Origin: Streptomyces humicola
GTDB taxonomy: Bacteria > Actinomycetota > Actinomycetes > Streptomycetales > Streptomycetaceae
Direction of reading: 5' to 3'
Assembly: GCF_024436035.1 (NCBI RefSeq)
Contig: NZ_JANFNG010000005.1
Span: forward strand, 124,001-188,000
DNA: 64,000 nucleotides
Part shown: one piece after another, positions 24,722 through 33,655 of the stretch
How the letters are laid out: each line of letters opens with the position of its first letter
Numbering within the stretch: the stretch's first letter is position 1
Notes under the pieces: generated by a model
Seen by the model: only the letters and a program-made list of their open reading frames with translations
Database searches by the model: none
What the model was told of the DNA's origin: nothing
Made by a program: the position numbers and the translations under genes

Positions 24722-26014
24722 ATGTCCACCACAACCGACCAGCAAGCTCTCCCCTCTCTGCCGCAGTGGCAGAGCGTCCCAGAGGACCTGCCTGTGGCGA
24801 TCCGCCGGATCAAGGCGGCGCTGCGCGCCCGGATCGAGGCATCCGGCCGCAGTGTCGAAGAGGTCTTCGCCGTGGTGGAGAAGCAGATCGCGGCCCGCAT
24901 CGCCGAGATCAACGCGGACAACAAGCGCGGCGAGGAGGTCTGGCCGGTCATCGATTACGCGGACATCGAGGCCGGCACGGTGGCCGCCGAGCAGCTCGAC
25001 AAGCTCAAGCGGCGCGGCTGCCTGGTCGTGCGCGGCCACTTCGAGCGCGAGCAGGCTCTCGGGTGGGACGCGGACATCGTCGACTACGTCGAGCGGAACA
25101 AGTTCTTCGAAAGCTATACCGGTCCCGGTGATGACTTCTTCGGCAGTGTCGGCTCCAAGCCGGAGATCTACCCCATCTACTGGTCCCATGCCCAAATGGA
25201 GGCCCGACAAAGCGACCGGATGGCGCGGGTCCAGTCGTTCCTCAACTCGCTGTGGAAGCACCAGTCCGAGGGGGTTCAGTGGTTCGACCCGGAGCGCGAT
25301 GCTATGTACCCGGACCGCATTCGACGCCGCCCGCCCGGCACCAACTCCGGTGGCCTGGGCACGCACTGCGACCCCGGCACGCTCGATTTGTGGATGACCC
25401 GAGAGAACCAGCAAGCCTTCCGCCACCTCTTCGACGGAAGCATCGAGCACTACGACCCGTGGGACGCCGCCTACCGGACCACCGGCCCGCAGTACCCCGG
25501 CTCCACCATGTGCTCGGCCTTCCGCACCTTCCAAGGCTGGACCGCCCTGTCCGACATGGACCACGACCAGGGCGTCCTGCACACGGTGCCCATCCCTGAG
25601 GCCATGGCCTACCTGATGCTCCGCCCGCTGCTGCCCGACGTCCCCGAAGACGACATGTGCGGCGTCACCACCAACCAGGTCTTCCCGGCCAGCACGAAGT
25701 GGCACCCGCTGCTCCTGGAAGCCCTCACCGGCATCCCCGACGTCAAGGCCGGCGACTCGGTCTGGTGGCACTGCGACATGATCCACAGCGTCGCACCGGT
25801 CACCGCCCAGAAGGGCTGGGGCAACGTCATGTACATCCCAGCCGCTCCCTGGTGCCGCCGCAACGAGCAGTACGCGGCCAACGTCCGCGAAGCCTTCGTC
25901 ACCGGCTCCAGCCCCAGCGACTTCCCCGAGGAGCACTACGAACGCGCCTGGGCAGACCGCTTCGGCCTCGACGAACTCAACGACACCGGCCGCCGCGGTA
26001 TGGGCCTGGATTGA
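24722..26014 (+). CDS. DUF1479 protein, Fe(II)/2-oxoglutarate oxygenase-like (YbiU family)
   Basis: 430 residues, usual for DUF1479 (E. coli YbiU). A candidate iron facial triad is visible: His215 and Asp217 in GTHCDPGTLDLW and His355 in WHCDMIHSVAP. DUF1479 has the double-stranded beta-helix fold of non-haem iron oxygenases; members have no settled substrate that I know of. An N-terminal helical region (residues 20-70) precedes it. Preceded by operator D and divergent from ROK2, so it is probably one of the main targets of the ROK/palindrome system. It may carry out an initial hydroxylation or dealkylation of the imported compound (inference). Confidence 0.82.
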   Translation: MSTTTDQQALPSLPQWQSVPEDLPVAIRRIKAALRARIEASGRSVEEVFAVVEKQIAARIAEINADNKRGEEVWPVIDYADIEAGTVAAEQLDKLKRRGCLVVRGHFEREQALGWDADIVDYVERNKFFESYTGPGDDFFGSVGSKPEIYPIYWSHAQMEARQSDRMARVQSFLNSLWKHQSEGVQWFDPERDAMYPDRIRRRPPGTNSGGLGTHCDPGTLDLWMTRENQQAFRHLFDGSIEHYDPWDAAYRTTGPQYPGSTMCSAFRTFQGWTALSDMDHDQGVLHTVPIPEAMAYLMLRPLLPDVPEDDMCGVTTNQVFPASTKWHPLLLEALTGIPDVKAGDSVWWHCDMIHSVAPVTAQKGWGNVMYIPAAPWCRRNEQYAANVREAFVTGSSPSDFPEEHYERAWADRFGLDELNDTGRRGMGLD

Positions 26015-26198
26015 TCCGGCTGGGCCTGCGTCGGCGACCGGATGCGGCCGCCGACGCAGGTGCACCTTCTGGCTTCCCCCTGCTCGGGCATGGAGCGGGC
26101 TATGTGACGGCCCACAGAGACCGGACCAGACGGCCCCTGGTGCGGGTGGCCGGCGCGCGGTGGACTGAGGATCCCAGCGAGTGGAGGGCTGCGGCGCG

Positions 26199-26345
26199 AT
26201 GGCTGACGTGGTGGCCGCGGTGGACAGCTCGGAGCCGAGTAGGCGGGCCGCGGCGTGGGCGGCGGACGCGAGGCCGCGCGGCGCCGCGTGCCGCTGCGCC
26301 TGGCGCACGCCTCGCTGTGGGAGCGGTACGAGCCAGCCGCGACGG
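26199..26345 (+). pseudogene. Universal stress protein fragment
   Basis: ATG 26199 opens MADVVAAVDSSEPSRRAAAW, the N-terminal strand and loop of a Usp domain. After a frameshift near 26285 the other frame reads PLRLAHASLWERYEP, the expected continuation. Homology then stops. It is a remnant of a universal stress protein gene. Confidence 0.5.
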
Positions 26346-26409
26346 CCAGGCCTCGGTCCGCTCGCGACCACCGACGTTGACCAGCGTGTAAGGGCGCCGA
26401 GGTACATCA

Positions 26410-26600
26410 GCGAGGCAGCGACCCGTCGACGCTCTGCGGCAGCACCGGCTCGACGACCAGCAGCCGGCCCTCGGGCGGGATCACGCCCGCACGTAGCCGA
26501 AGATCGTGGTCACCGGTTGCCGTCCCAGGCGTGGACGACGCTCTTGAGCAGATACACGCCCGACCCGGCTGGCACCGCGTCGAAGAAGTCTCCGGTGACG
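26410..26600 (-). pseudogene. O-methyltransferase fragment
   Basis: Minus-strand translation gives GDFFDAVPAGSGVYLLKSVV and, after a frameshift near 26512, GVIPPEGRLLVVEPVLPQ. Both are consecutive motifs of plant-type/polyketide O-methyltransferases (SAM-dependent, about 340 residues when intact). Only some 65 residues are left. Confidence 0.5.
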
Positions 26601-27440
26601 ACCACGAGCGCTCCGCGCTCAACGATCAGCGCTCCGCGGCGTCGGGCTGGCAACAGGGCTCCGCGGCTGGACGAGTGGTGGTGCATCAAACCGGCTGTAA
26701 GGGCACGGACGCCTACGTCCGTGCACGTGCGGTGGGTACGGACGGCGACGATACCGCCGGAGCTGAAGTCGGAACGCTGCCAGGGACGCGTATGCGAGGC
26801 ACAGACCGCAGCGAGGTCCGCGGCAGCGCGCGCCTTATTGGCCTTGACCTGGGCCCACTTGGCCTTCCTCCCGCGCAGCGATGCGGCTGTCGGCGCGGTC
26901 ACGGTCGCGTACCGCCGGCGAACTGGCCGGGAGCGGGCAGCACGAAACTCGGACGGATCATCTGCCGCTCGGCGACCTTGCACAGCCACACCACGTCGAG
27001 CTTGTCGGTCTCTTGGGCCGACCCGGCAGGTGCTCGACGTCCCGAGCGCTGACCAGCCAGGTCTCGAGTCCGGCTGCCTCCGGCACGTAGAAGGCCGGCG
27101 GGCCCGAGTTACCAGTTTCAGTCAGGGGTTCACGTCGCCCTGGACAAGGCACCATACCCGGGGGTCGTCCGCCGCCGCTGTCGTCCGCAGCGCGCCTACC
27201 GGCCTTTCCGCGCGATCCGCAGATTCACCCTGGGACCCAGGTGCACGGGAGGTGCTGACGGGGAAGTTGTGCCGCATCGTCGCGTGAGCCTGACCGGCAA
27301 CGCACTGGAGTTGTACCACCCCCTCCGTTTCTCGCCGTTCATGACCTGATCGCCTTCGCGGTCCCGCGGGAATGGAGAGTCCAGGTGCTCCGCGATAGCT
27401 CGGTCACCGGATCCGTCGTGGACCTCGCGCCCCAAGGGCA
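26601..27440. other. Non-coding debris with an IS110 transposase fragment
   Basis: No intact gene is supportable. On the minus strand about 27100-26940 read AAGLETWLVSARDVEHLPGR and, one frame over, VVWLCKVAERQMIRPSF, consecutive segments of the DEDD domain of IS110-family transposases. The remainder has long open frames on both strands, but only with Arg/Ala/Ser-rich low-complexity translations typical of non-coding high-GC DNA. Confidence 0.55.
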
Positions 27441-27515
27441 CTACATATATATACTCTATGTTAAATATTTAAGCATTCATAAAGCTAAATACACCTAATA
27501 CTATGATTATTGGTT
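27441..27515 (+). promoter_or_regulatory. AT-rich promoter island of the GAF/SpoIIE gene
   Basis: Over 27441-27510, 15 of 70 bases are G or C (about 21%), against roughly 70% in flanking DNA. It contains CATATATATACTCTATGTTAAAT-type runs and lies 50-125 bp upstream of the likely start codon at 27566. Confidence 0.6.
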
Positions 27516-27565
27516 CGATGGCGTTGGCCCTTGAAGACGCCGCCCCGGCCGAGGGAAGTGATCAC

Positions 27566-30385
27566 ATGGAGGACGGCTGGCTCACCGCCAGCAGCCGTGA
27601 ACGCGTCTTGGCGGGCAAGCCTGTCGAAGGAGGCCCGCGCGGCGCGATCCTGTCCTCGTGGCGGCGGTGCCAGGACCTGGGGCTCTCCCCAGATCGCTTG
27701 GATGTCCCCTACGAGGAGGATCTCGAACTGGACAGTGCCCTGGTATGCGCGGCCGACCCGGTGCTCGACCGGCTGGGAGCCAGAATCGCCGGGACCTGGG
27801 CAAGCGTGGCCCTCGCCGACGCACAGGGCCGGGTGCTCCGGCGCCTGGTCGGTGAACGCCCGCTGACCGGATATCTCGAGGCACTCCAAACTGCCGCCGG
27901 CTTCAGTCTCGCCGAACGATTCGTCGGCACCAATGCCATCGGAATGGCCCTGGTGGAAAGGCGCCCCTGTCACGTCTTCGGCCACGAGCATTTCGTGGGA
28001 AACCTGCACGCAGAGGCATGCGTGTCTGTGCCCATCACAGACCCTCTTAGCGGACGCATCGTCGGCGTCCTCGACTATTCTTGTTCGCACACCAAGATGA
28101 ACCCGGCGATGGCCTCACTGGTGCATAAAGCGGCCCGCGCTGTCGAAGGGCGTCTGCTGGAGCAGAGCTCGCAGCGCGAGCAGGCATTGCTCCAGGCATA
28201 CCTGCATGCCAGACAGCACCCCGGGATACCTGGGATCCCCGTGAGGGTGGATCCGGACGATTTCCGTGTGCCGCCAGGCAGCGCTGTGGACTCCAGGGAC
28301 CAAGACCTCCTGCAGGAGATGGCCGCGAGAATGATCGCCGCAGGCCGCAAGGCTGTCATCGAAGTGCCCCTTTCCCACGGTCGGCAGGGCACACTCGTGG
28401 CTCAGCCGGTGTCGGATCCGTTCGAGGGCGTCGTCGTCGAGATGTTCCTTCCTGACGGCCCCCCGCAGGCCCACGACTCTGTCGCTGCTTCCCCGGCGCA
28501 GGGCGCCGTGATCCTCCCTTGGAGGCATGCCCTTCCCGAGCAGGGCCAAGCTCCCGAGGCCGCTTCGAGCCGGGCCGGAGCTACGACAGGCGAGACGGCC
28601 TGTCCGCCGGGAGGCGTCGAAGAGATCTTGCATGCGGATACGACCAGAGCACTGATTCACCGCTTTCCACTGATGGTCGGCGAGTCGAGCGTGGGGAAGT
28701 TCGCCGTCGAGGCACGGAACCGCCTGCAGTTGCTGTGGGAAGCCAGCCTCCGCATCGGCACCACGTTGGACGTCCCCCGAACCGCCGGAGAACTCGCCGA
28801 GACCGCGGTCCCCGCCTTCGCCGACTTTGTCACCGTCGACCTGCACGACCCCGTGTTCCGCGGCGAGGAGCCTGTCGCCGCCAGCGCACCGATGCGCCGC
28901 ACCGCGGTGCGCGGCATCCAAGAGGGATGTCCCTTCTACGCAGAGCATGAGCTGGTCAGCTTCGCCCCCACCACACCACAGGCCAGGTGCCTTGTCAGTG
29001 GATGGCCAGCGCTGGAGCCGGACTTGAAGGCCGCAGGCGGCTGGTCGGCCCAAGACCCCGCCCGCGCCGAGCTGATCCTCCAGCAAGGAGTCCACTCCCT
29101 CATCGCGGTTCCCGTGACTGCCCGTGGAGTCGTGCTGGGCGTGGCCAGCTTCTACCGCTCCGCAACACCGACACCCTTCGAGGACGACGACCTGCTCCTC
29201 GCCCAAGAGCTCGTCACCCGCGCTGCTGTCTGCATCGACAATGCTCGCCGCTACACGCGAGAGCGCACCACCGCGGTGACGCTCCAACGCAGCCTGCTGC
29301 CACAGGGGCTGACGGAGCAGGCGGCGCTTGAGATCGCCTCTCGATACCTGCCCGCAAGCGCCCAAGCCGACGTGGGTGGCGACTGGTTCGATGTCATCCC
29401 GCTCTCCGGTGCCCGCGTCGCCCTCATCGTCGGTGACGTGGTCGGTCATGGGCTCCAGGCGTCCGTCACCATGGGCCGACTGCGCACCGCGGTCCGCACC
29501 TTGGCCGACATCGACCTCCCACCCGACGAACTGCTCACCCACCTGGACGACATCGTCATCCGACTGTCGACCGAAGCCACCATCGGGGCTGACACCGAAA
29601 CCACGGGAGCCATCGGCGCGACCTGCCTCTACGCCGTCTACGACCCGGTCTCCCGTCGATGCACTCTCGCCCGCGCAGGCCACCCCCTACCCGCCGTGGT
29701 CACCCCGGACCGCGGCGCGGAAATCCTCGACCTCCCCGCCGGCCCCCCTCTCGGCCTGGGCGGCCTCCCCTTCGAAACCGCTGAGGTCGCACTGCCCGAG
29801 GACAGCCTGCTGGCCCTCTACACCGACGGTTTGATCGGTAGCCGCGAGCGCACCATCGATGAGAGTCTCGACGTCCTGTGCCACACACTCGCTCAACCGG
29901 CTCCATCCCTGGATGCCATCTGTGACACCACACTCAACGCGCTACTCCCTGCCCGCGCAAACGACGACATCGCATTGCTTCTCGTCCGTACCCACGCCCT
30001 GGGGGCGGACCAGGTTGCCACGTGGGATGTCCCATCCGACCCTGCGGTCGTCGGTCGGATGCGGGAGTGCGCCTCCGACCAGTTGGCTGCATGGGGACTG
30101 GAGGAGGCTGCGTTCACCACCGAACTGGTGGTCAGCGAGCTGGTCACGAACGCCATCCGCTACGGTCAGCCTCCGATCCAGCTGCGGTTGATCCACAACC
30201 GCAGCCTTATCTGCGAGGTTTCCGACGGCAGCAGCACGGCCCCGCACCTGCGTCGAGCCCGTGTCTTCGATGAGGGCGGACGCGGCCTGCTCCTGGTCGC
30301 CCAGTTCACCCAGCGGTGGGGCACTCGGCACACCCGGCACGGCAAGACCATCTGGGCCGAACAGGACCTCCCCATCGCGAATTGA
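27566..30385 (+). CDS. Multidomain GAF - GAF - SpoIIE phosphatase - HATPase signalling protein
   Basis: 939 residues from ATG 27566, chosen because GAGGGA lies nine bases upstream; in-frame starts at 27503 and 27518 lack this. The N-terminal part (about 1-200) resembles the sensory module of AcoR-type activators: RGAILSSWRRCQDLGLSPDR and GTNAIGMALVERRP, but no AAA+ or DNA-binding domain follows. A GAF domain spans about 380-560. The PP2C/SpoIIE phosphatase (about 580-790) has ADVGGDWFDVIPL and IVGDVVGHGLQA metal-binding motifs. A GHKL ATPase domain ends the protein (ELVVSELVTNAIRYGQ; GRGLLLVAQFT). Such proteins control sigma factors by partner switching. It stands alone, and the ligand is unknown. 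Confidence 0.88.
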   Translation: MEDGWLTASSRERVLAGKPVEGGPRGAILSSWRRCQDLGLSPDRLDVPYEEDLELDSALVCAADPVLDRLGARIAGTWASVALADAQGRVLRRLVGERPLTGYLEALQTAAGFSLAERFVGTNAIGMALVERRPCHVFGHEHFVGNLHAEACVSVPITDPLSGRIVGVLDYSCSHTKMNPAMASLVHKAARAVEGRLLEQSSQREQALLQAYLHARQHPGIPGIPVRVDPDDFRVPPGSAVDSRDQDLLQEMAARMIAAGRKAVIEVPLSHGRQGTLVAQPVSDPFEGVVVEMFLPDGPPQAHDSVAASPAQGAVILPWRHALPEQGQAPEAASSRAGATTGETACPPGGVEEILHADTTRALIHRFPLMVGESSVGKFAVEARNRLQLLWEASLRIGTTLDVPRTAGELAETAVPAFADFVTVDLHDPVFRGEEPVAASAPMRRTAVRGIQEGCPFYAEHELVSFAPTTPQARCLVSGWPALEPDLKAAGGWSAQDPARAELILQQGVHSLIAVPVTARGVVLGVASFYRSATPTPFEDDDLLLAQELVTRAAVCIDNARRYTRERTTAVTLQRSLLPQGLTEQAALEIASRYLPASAQADVGGDWFDVIPLSGARVALIVGDVVGHGLQASVTMGRLRTAVRTLADIDLPPDELLTHLDDIVIRLSTEATIGADTETTGAIGATCLYAVYDPVSRRCTLARAGHPLPAVVTPDRGAEILDLPAGPPLGLGGLPFETAEVALPEDSLLALYTDGLIGSRERTIDESLDVLCHTLAQPAPSLDAICDTTLNALLPARANDDIALLLVRTHALGADQVATWDVPSDPAVVGRMRECASDQLAAWGLEEAAFTTELVVSELVTNAIRYGQPPIQLRLIHNRSLICEVSDGSSTAPHLRRARVFDEGGRGLLLVAQFTQRWGTRHTRHGKTIWAEQDLPIAN

Positions 30386-30620
30386 GCACAGCTGGCGGCA
30401 CCCGACACGGTCGGCCAGCGCGGTCGTCGCCGCCGGGACCGGGACCGGGACCGCCAGCAGTGTGGGATCACTGTCGCCCGATTCGGAGCGAGCGCCGAAT
30501 CGATCATCGATCAGGGCCTCGGCGTCGCTGGTGGTGAGCGGGGTGTGGGCGTTCACGGTGACCCCCAAGCCAGGTGGTGGACAGGTGAGGGAAGAGAGGC
30601 TGCCAGGGGCGGAGGGCGGC
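30386..30620. other. Intergenic region between convergent genes
   Basis: 235 bases between the SpoIIE gene and the oppositely oriented MFS gene. It contains a short tandem repeat of CGGGAC near 30436-30455. I see no recognisable gene and no strong terminator hairpin. Confidence 0.4.
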
Positions 30621-31823
30621 TCAGCGGCTGTTGAGCTCGCTGTGCACCAGGCCGGGGGCAGCATTCACGGCGGTGCGCTGGTCGCGGCGTTCCAGGGCTG
30701 CGGACCACAAGGCGAGCCCGAGGGCGGAGGCGGCCAGGAGTGCGCCGACCCAGTTCGGGGAGGTGTAGCCGAAGCCGACGGCGATGACGAGGCCGCCGAG
30801 CCACGCGGACAGAGCGTTGCCGAGGTTGAAGGCGCCGATGTTGACGGCGGAGGCCAGGGTGGGGGCACCGTGGGCCTGGTCGAGAACGCGCTTCTGCAGC
30901 GGCGGCACGGTGGCGAAGCCGAGCGCGCCGACCAGCAGGACGGTGATCGCCGCGAGCATCTCACTGTGTGCGGTGAGGGTGAACACGCCCAGCACCACGG
31001 CCAGTCCGCCGAGCGTGGTGTAGAGCATCGGCATCAGCGTACGGTCGGCGAACCTGCCGCCGACGAGGTTGCCGATGACCATGCCGACGCCGAACAGGAC
31101 CAGCAGCCAGGTCACCGCGCTGTCAGAGAAGCCCGCGACGTGGGTCATCATCGGGGCGATGTAGGTGATCGCGGCGAAGACGCCGCCGAAGCCGAGCACG
31201 GTCATCGCCATGGCGAGCAGAACCTGCGGGTTGCGCAGGGCGGCGAGCTCGTGCCGCAGGTGGAGGCCTTCGGGGCGGGGAAGGGCGGGGACGAGCTTGG
31301 CTATGCCGAGCAGGCCGACCACGCCGAGGCCGGCGACGAGGGCGAAGGTGGTGCGCCAGCCGGCGGCCTGGCCGATGTAGGTGCCGAGCGGGACGCCCAC
31401 GACGTTAGCGACGGTCAGGCCTGTGAACATGGTGGCGATGGCGCCGGCCTTCTTCTCCGGGGCGACCAGCTCGGCGGCGACGACCGACCCGATGCCGAAG
31501 AAGGCGCCGTGCGCGAGCGAGGTGACGATGCGTCCGACCAGCATCAGCCCGAAGCTGGGGGCGAGCGCGGACAGCAGGTTGCCGAGGACGAATAGGCCCA
31601 TCAGCAGCATCAGCATCCGCTTGCGGGGGATCTTCGTGCCGAGTGCGGTCATCAGCGGCGCGCCAAACAGGACGCCGAGGGCGTAGCCGGTGACCAGCAG
31701 TCCGGCGGTGGGGATGGTGACGTGGAAGTCCGCAGCAACCTGGGGCAGCAGCCCCATGACGACAAATTCCGTGGTTCCGATGCCGAAGGCACCGATGGCG
31801 AGTGCGAGAAGCGCGAGAGGCAT
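30621..31823 (-). CDS. MFS transporter, DHA1 drug-efflux type
   Basis: 400 residues from ATG 31823 (AAGGGTTGAG upstream); a longer frame to 31892 lacks a ribosome site. Twelve hydrophobic segments. The first helix contains AIGAFGIGTTEFVVMGLLPQVAAD, which marks the AraJ/Cml-type DHA1 exporters. Motif C-like AGAIATMFTGLTVANVVGVPLG lies in helix 5. It would export sugars or drugs with proton antiport. It is not linked to the catabolic sets by operon structure. A direct repeat of TTGCAAGCGC lies in its upstream region. Confidence 0.88.
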   Translation of the reverse strand: MPLALLALAIGAFGIGTTEFVVMGLLPQVAADFHVTIPTAGLLVTGYALGVLFGAPLMTALGTKIPRKRMLMLLMGLFVLGNLLSALAPSFGLMLVGRIVTSLAHGAFFGIGSVVAAELVAPEKKAGAIATMFTGLTVANVVGVPLGTYIGQAAGWRTTFALVAGLGVVGLLGIAKLVPALPRPEGLHLRHELAALRNPQVLLAMAMTVLGFGGVFAAITYIAPMMTHVAGFSDSAVTWLLVLFGVGMVIGNLVGGRFADRTLMPMLYTTLGGLAVVLGVFTLTAHSEMLAAITVLLVGALGFATVPPLQKRVLDQAHGAPTLASAVNIGAFNLGNALSAWLGGLVIAVGFGYTSPNWVGALLAASALGLALWSAALERRDQRTAVNAAPGLVHSELNSR

Positions 31824-31877
31824 GGGCTCAACCCTTCCGTGTTGCTTGAGCGAGCGCCTAACGAGCTTCGACAATAA

Positions 31878-31904
31878 TTGCAAGCGCCACATACTTGCAA
31901 GCGC
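31878..31904. promoter_or_regulatory. Direct repeat TTGCAAGCGC upstream of the MFS exporter
   Basis: TTGCAAGCGC occurs at 31878-31887 and 31895-31904, 17 bp apart start to start. The second is part of the perfect palindrome CTTGCAAG. It lies 55-81 bp upstream of the ATG, a likely place for a repressor (MarR, HxlR or TetR type) to bind. Confidence 0.5.
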
Positions 31905-32052
31905 GGGCTAGATGAGCTCTTGAAGTCCGAAGGAAGAGCATCCCGGGCAGGACTCGCCACAGCGGGTTCCCGGCGCCCGGGGCCACGTCTCGCGGCCGGA
32001 GGGGAGGCCGTGCAGCGGACCGGACTTGGGGAACGCTCCTCGTAGTAAGTCC

Positions 32053-32219
32053 CTGTCGGACGAGAGCTACAGGCGGAAGATCGCGCGGCAGCTGAACAAG
32101 GCGAGTCCCTTCACTCCCTGCGGCGCCAGCTCCACTACGCCCGCGAAGGCGCCGTGCGGCGCTGCCAGCCCGAGCAGCAGAACGGGCAGGCGTGGTGCCT
32201 GACCTGCGCCGCGCACTGA
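32053..32219 (+). pseudogene. Tn3-family transposase, C-terminal remnant
   Basis: The translation reads LSDESYRRKIARQLNK, then, after a one-base frameshift near 32100, ESLHSLRRQLHYAREGAV and QNGQAWCLTCAAH-stop. These are consecutive C-terminal segments of Tn3-type transposases. Only about 55 residues remain. Confidence 0.65.
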
Positions 32220-32314
32220 GGAAAGAACCGCAGGCGGCATGCCTCCTCGGTCACGGTGACCGCCAGCGGCATTCGCCCTACCTGACTGTCCACCGCCGAA
32301 GCACGGCATCCCGA

Positions 32315-32346
32315 GGGGGTGTCACGAATGGATTCGTGACACCCCC
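32315..32346. repeat. Perfect 15-bp inverted repeat with a 2-base spacer
   Basis: GGGGGTGTCACGAAT, then GG, then ATTCGTGACACCCCC. It lies about 95 bp beyond the Tn3 transposase remnant. It may be two abutting transposon ends, an operator or a terminator; stem perfection and the two-base gap favour an abutted inverted-repeat pair or a protein-binding site over an ordinary terminator. Confidence 0.7.
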
Positions 32347-32437
32347 CTCTTGGCCCAGCCGCTATGCATGACGGGCATTGTGATCTCCGTAGCGGCATGC
32401 GGGCGACGACAGGCTGCCGCGCGAGGGCCCGGAATGG

Positions 32438-32820
32438 TCAGGGCAGGAGCGAGGTGATGGTGCCACCCTCGACCTTGAGGGCAGCACCGGTGGTGGCGGA
32501 GGCCAGGTCGGAGCTGGTGTAGAGGATGAGGTTGGCGACCTCTGCGGGCTCGATCAGCCGCTTGAGCAGCGAGGTGGGCTTCACCCGGGACATGAACTCG
32601 CGCTGGGCGGCGTCGAAGGACTCGGCCTGGGGGAACATGGCGGTGATGTACTCCTCAATGCCCTCGGTGTGGGTGGGGCCGGGCAGGACGGAGTTGACGG
32701 TGACGCCGGTGCCGGCGGCGGCCGTGGCCAGGCCCTTGGCAACCGAGAGCAGGGCGGTCTTGGTCATGCCGTAGTGGACCATGTCCAGCGGGGTGTCGAT
32801 GGCGGTCTCGCTGGACTTGG
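32438..32820 (-). pseudogene. SDR C-terminal half, 5' end deleted
   Basis: About 127 codons of an SDR starting just before the catalytic Tyr/Lys (DMVHYGMTKTALL) and continuing through VTVNSVLPGPTHT to the normal C-terminus KVEGGTITSLLP. The Rossmann glycine motif and the first half are missing. The homology meets the start of the TetR homology on the opposite strand at about 32820, so a deletion appears to have joined the two genes. Confidence 0.75.
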
Positions 32821-33362
32821 AGGTCGCCGGGGACTTGTTCTACGCGCGCGGCGTCCGCGCGGTGGGCATGGACCTGGTGATCGGCACGGCTGGGGTGGCC
32901 AACGCCACGCTCTACCGCCACTTCGCGACCAAAGACGAGCTGGTCACCGCCTACCTCGTCGACCGCAACGAACACTGGTGGGAGCGCCTGCGCGAGGCCA
33001 CTGCCGCCGCGCCCGACGCCCGCGCCAGGATCCGGATGCTGTTCGACTTCACCACCCAGGAGATGGCCACCCCGGGCTTCCGGGGCTGCGCGACCCTGAA
33101 CATCACCAGCGAGTTCCCCGACACGGACCATCCCGCCCACGTCGCCGCCGTCGCCCACAAGGCCGACGTACATGCGTGGATGTGCGACCAACTACGCGAA
33201 GCCGGCGCCACGGAAGCAGAGGACACCGCCAGCAAGCTCGTGATCATCCTCGACGGTGCGCAAGTCCTGGCGACCGCCTTGGGAAGCGCCGACCCGGCCC
33301 AGCACATGACTGAGTTGGCCGAGCAAGTCCTCGCCGCGACACTCCCCGCGCCCGTCGGCTGA
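32799..33362 (+). CDS. TetR-family regulator with a replaced N-terminus
   Basis: From about 32826 the sequence is a normal TetR repressor: AGDLFYARGVRAVGMDLVIG and the recognition helix ANATLYRHFATKDELVTAY, then a C-terminal ligand domain to residue 187. The first ten or so residues that TetR proteins have before AGDLF are replaced by MAVSLDLEV, read from the antisense strand of the neighbouring SDR fragment. ATG 32799 or 32781 could still start translation, but no good ribosome site is visible and the native promoter is gone. It may be a pseudogene. Confidence 0.6.
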   Translation: MAVSLDLEVAGDLFYARGVRAVGMDLVIGTAGVANATLYRHFATKDELVTAYLVDRNEHWWERLREATAAAPDARARIRMLFDFTTQEMATPGFRGCATLNITSEFPDTDHPAHVAAVAHKADVHAWMCDQLREAGATEAEDTASKLVIILDGAQVLATALGSADPAQHMTELAEQVLAATLPAPVG

Positions 33363-33464
33363 CGCGACCCCGAGCCACGCTGGCCGCGAGAGCCACGCAA
33401 CACTCCCCGGATCGTCCGATAACGCTCGTTCGTGATATACGAAGACCTGAGCGGACCAGGGACC

Positions 33465-33655
33465 CCCGCCCCCGGGGCCGCACCGGCGGCCAGAAGCTCA
33501 AGCTCGGACCCCGCCAGGTGGTGCAGCTCGCCCGGGAGATGTACGACTCCGTCGACTACACCATCCAGCAGATCGCCGACGAGTTCGGCGTCACCCGCCC
33601 CACCATCGACCGCCACCTCAGCAGGGTCCCCAGCCAGACCCAAGCACCCGCGTAG
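33465..33655 (+). pseudogene. Serine recombinase (resolvase) C-terminal remnant
   Basis: The frame ending at TAG 33653-33655 reads RGRTGGQKLKLGPRQVVQLA, MYDSVDYTIQQIADEFGVTR and PTIDRHLSRV, the C-terminal helix-turn-helix of serine resolvases/invertases. The catalytic domain is absent. It is consistent with Tn3-type transposon debris here. Confidence 0.6.
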
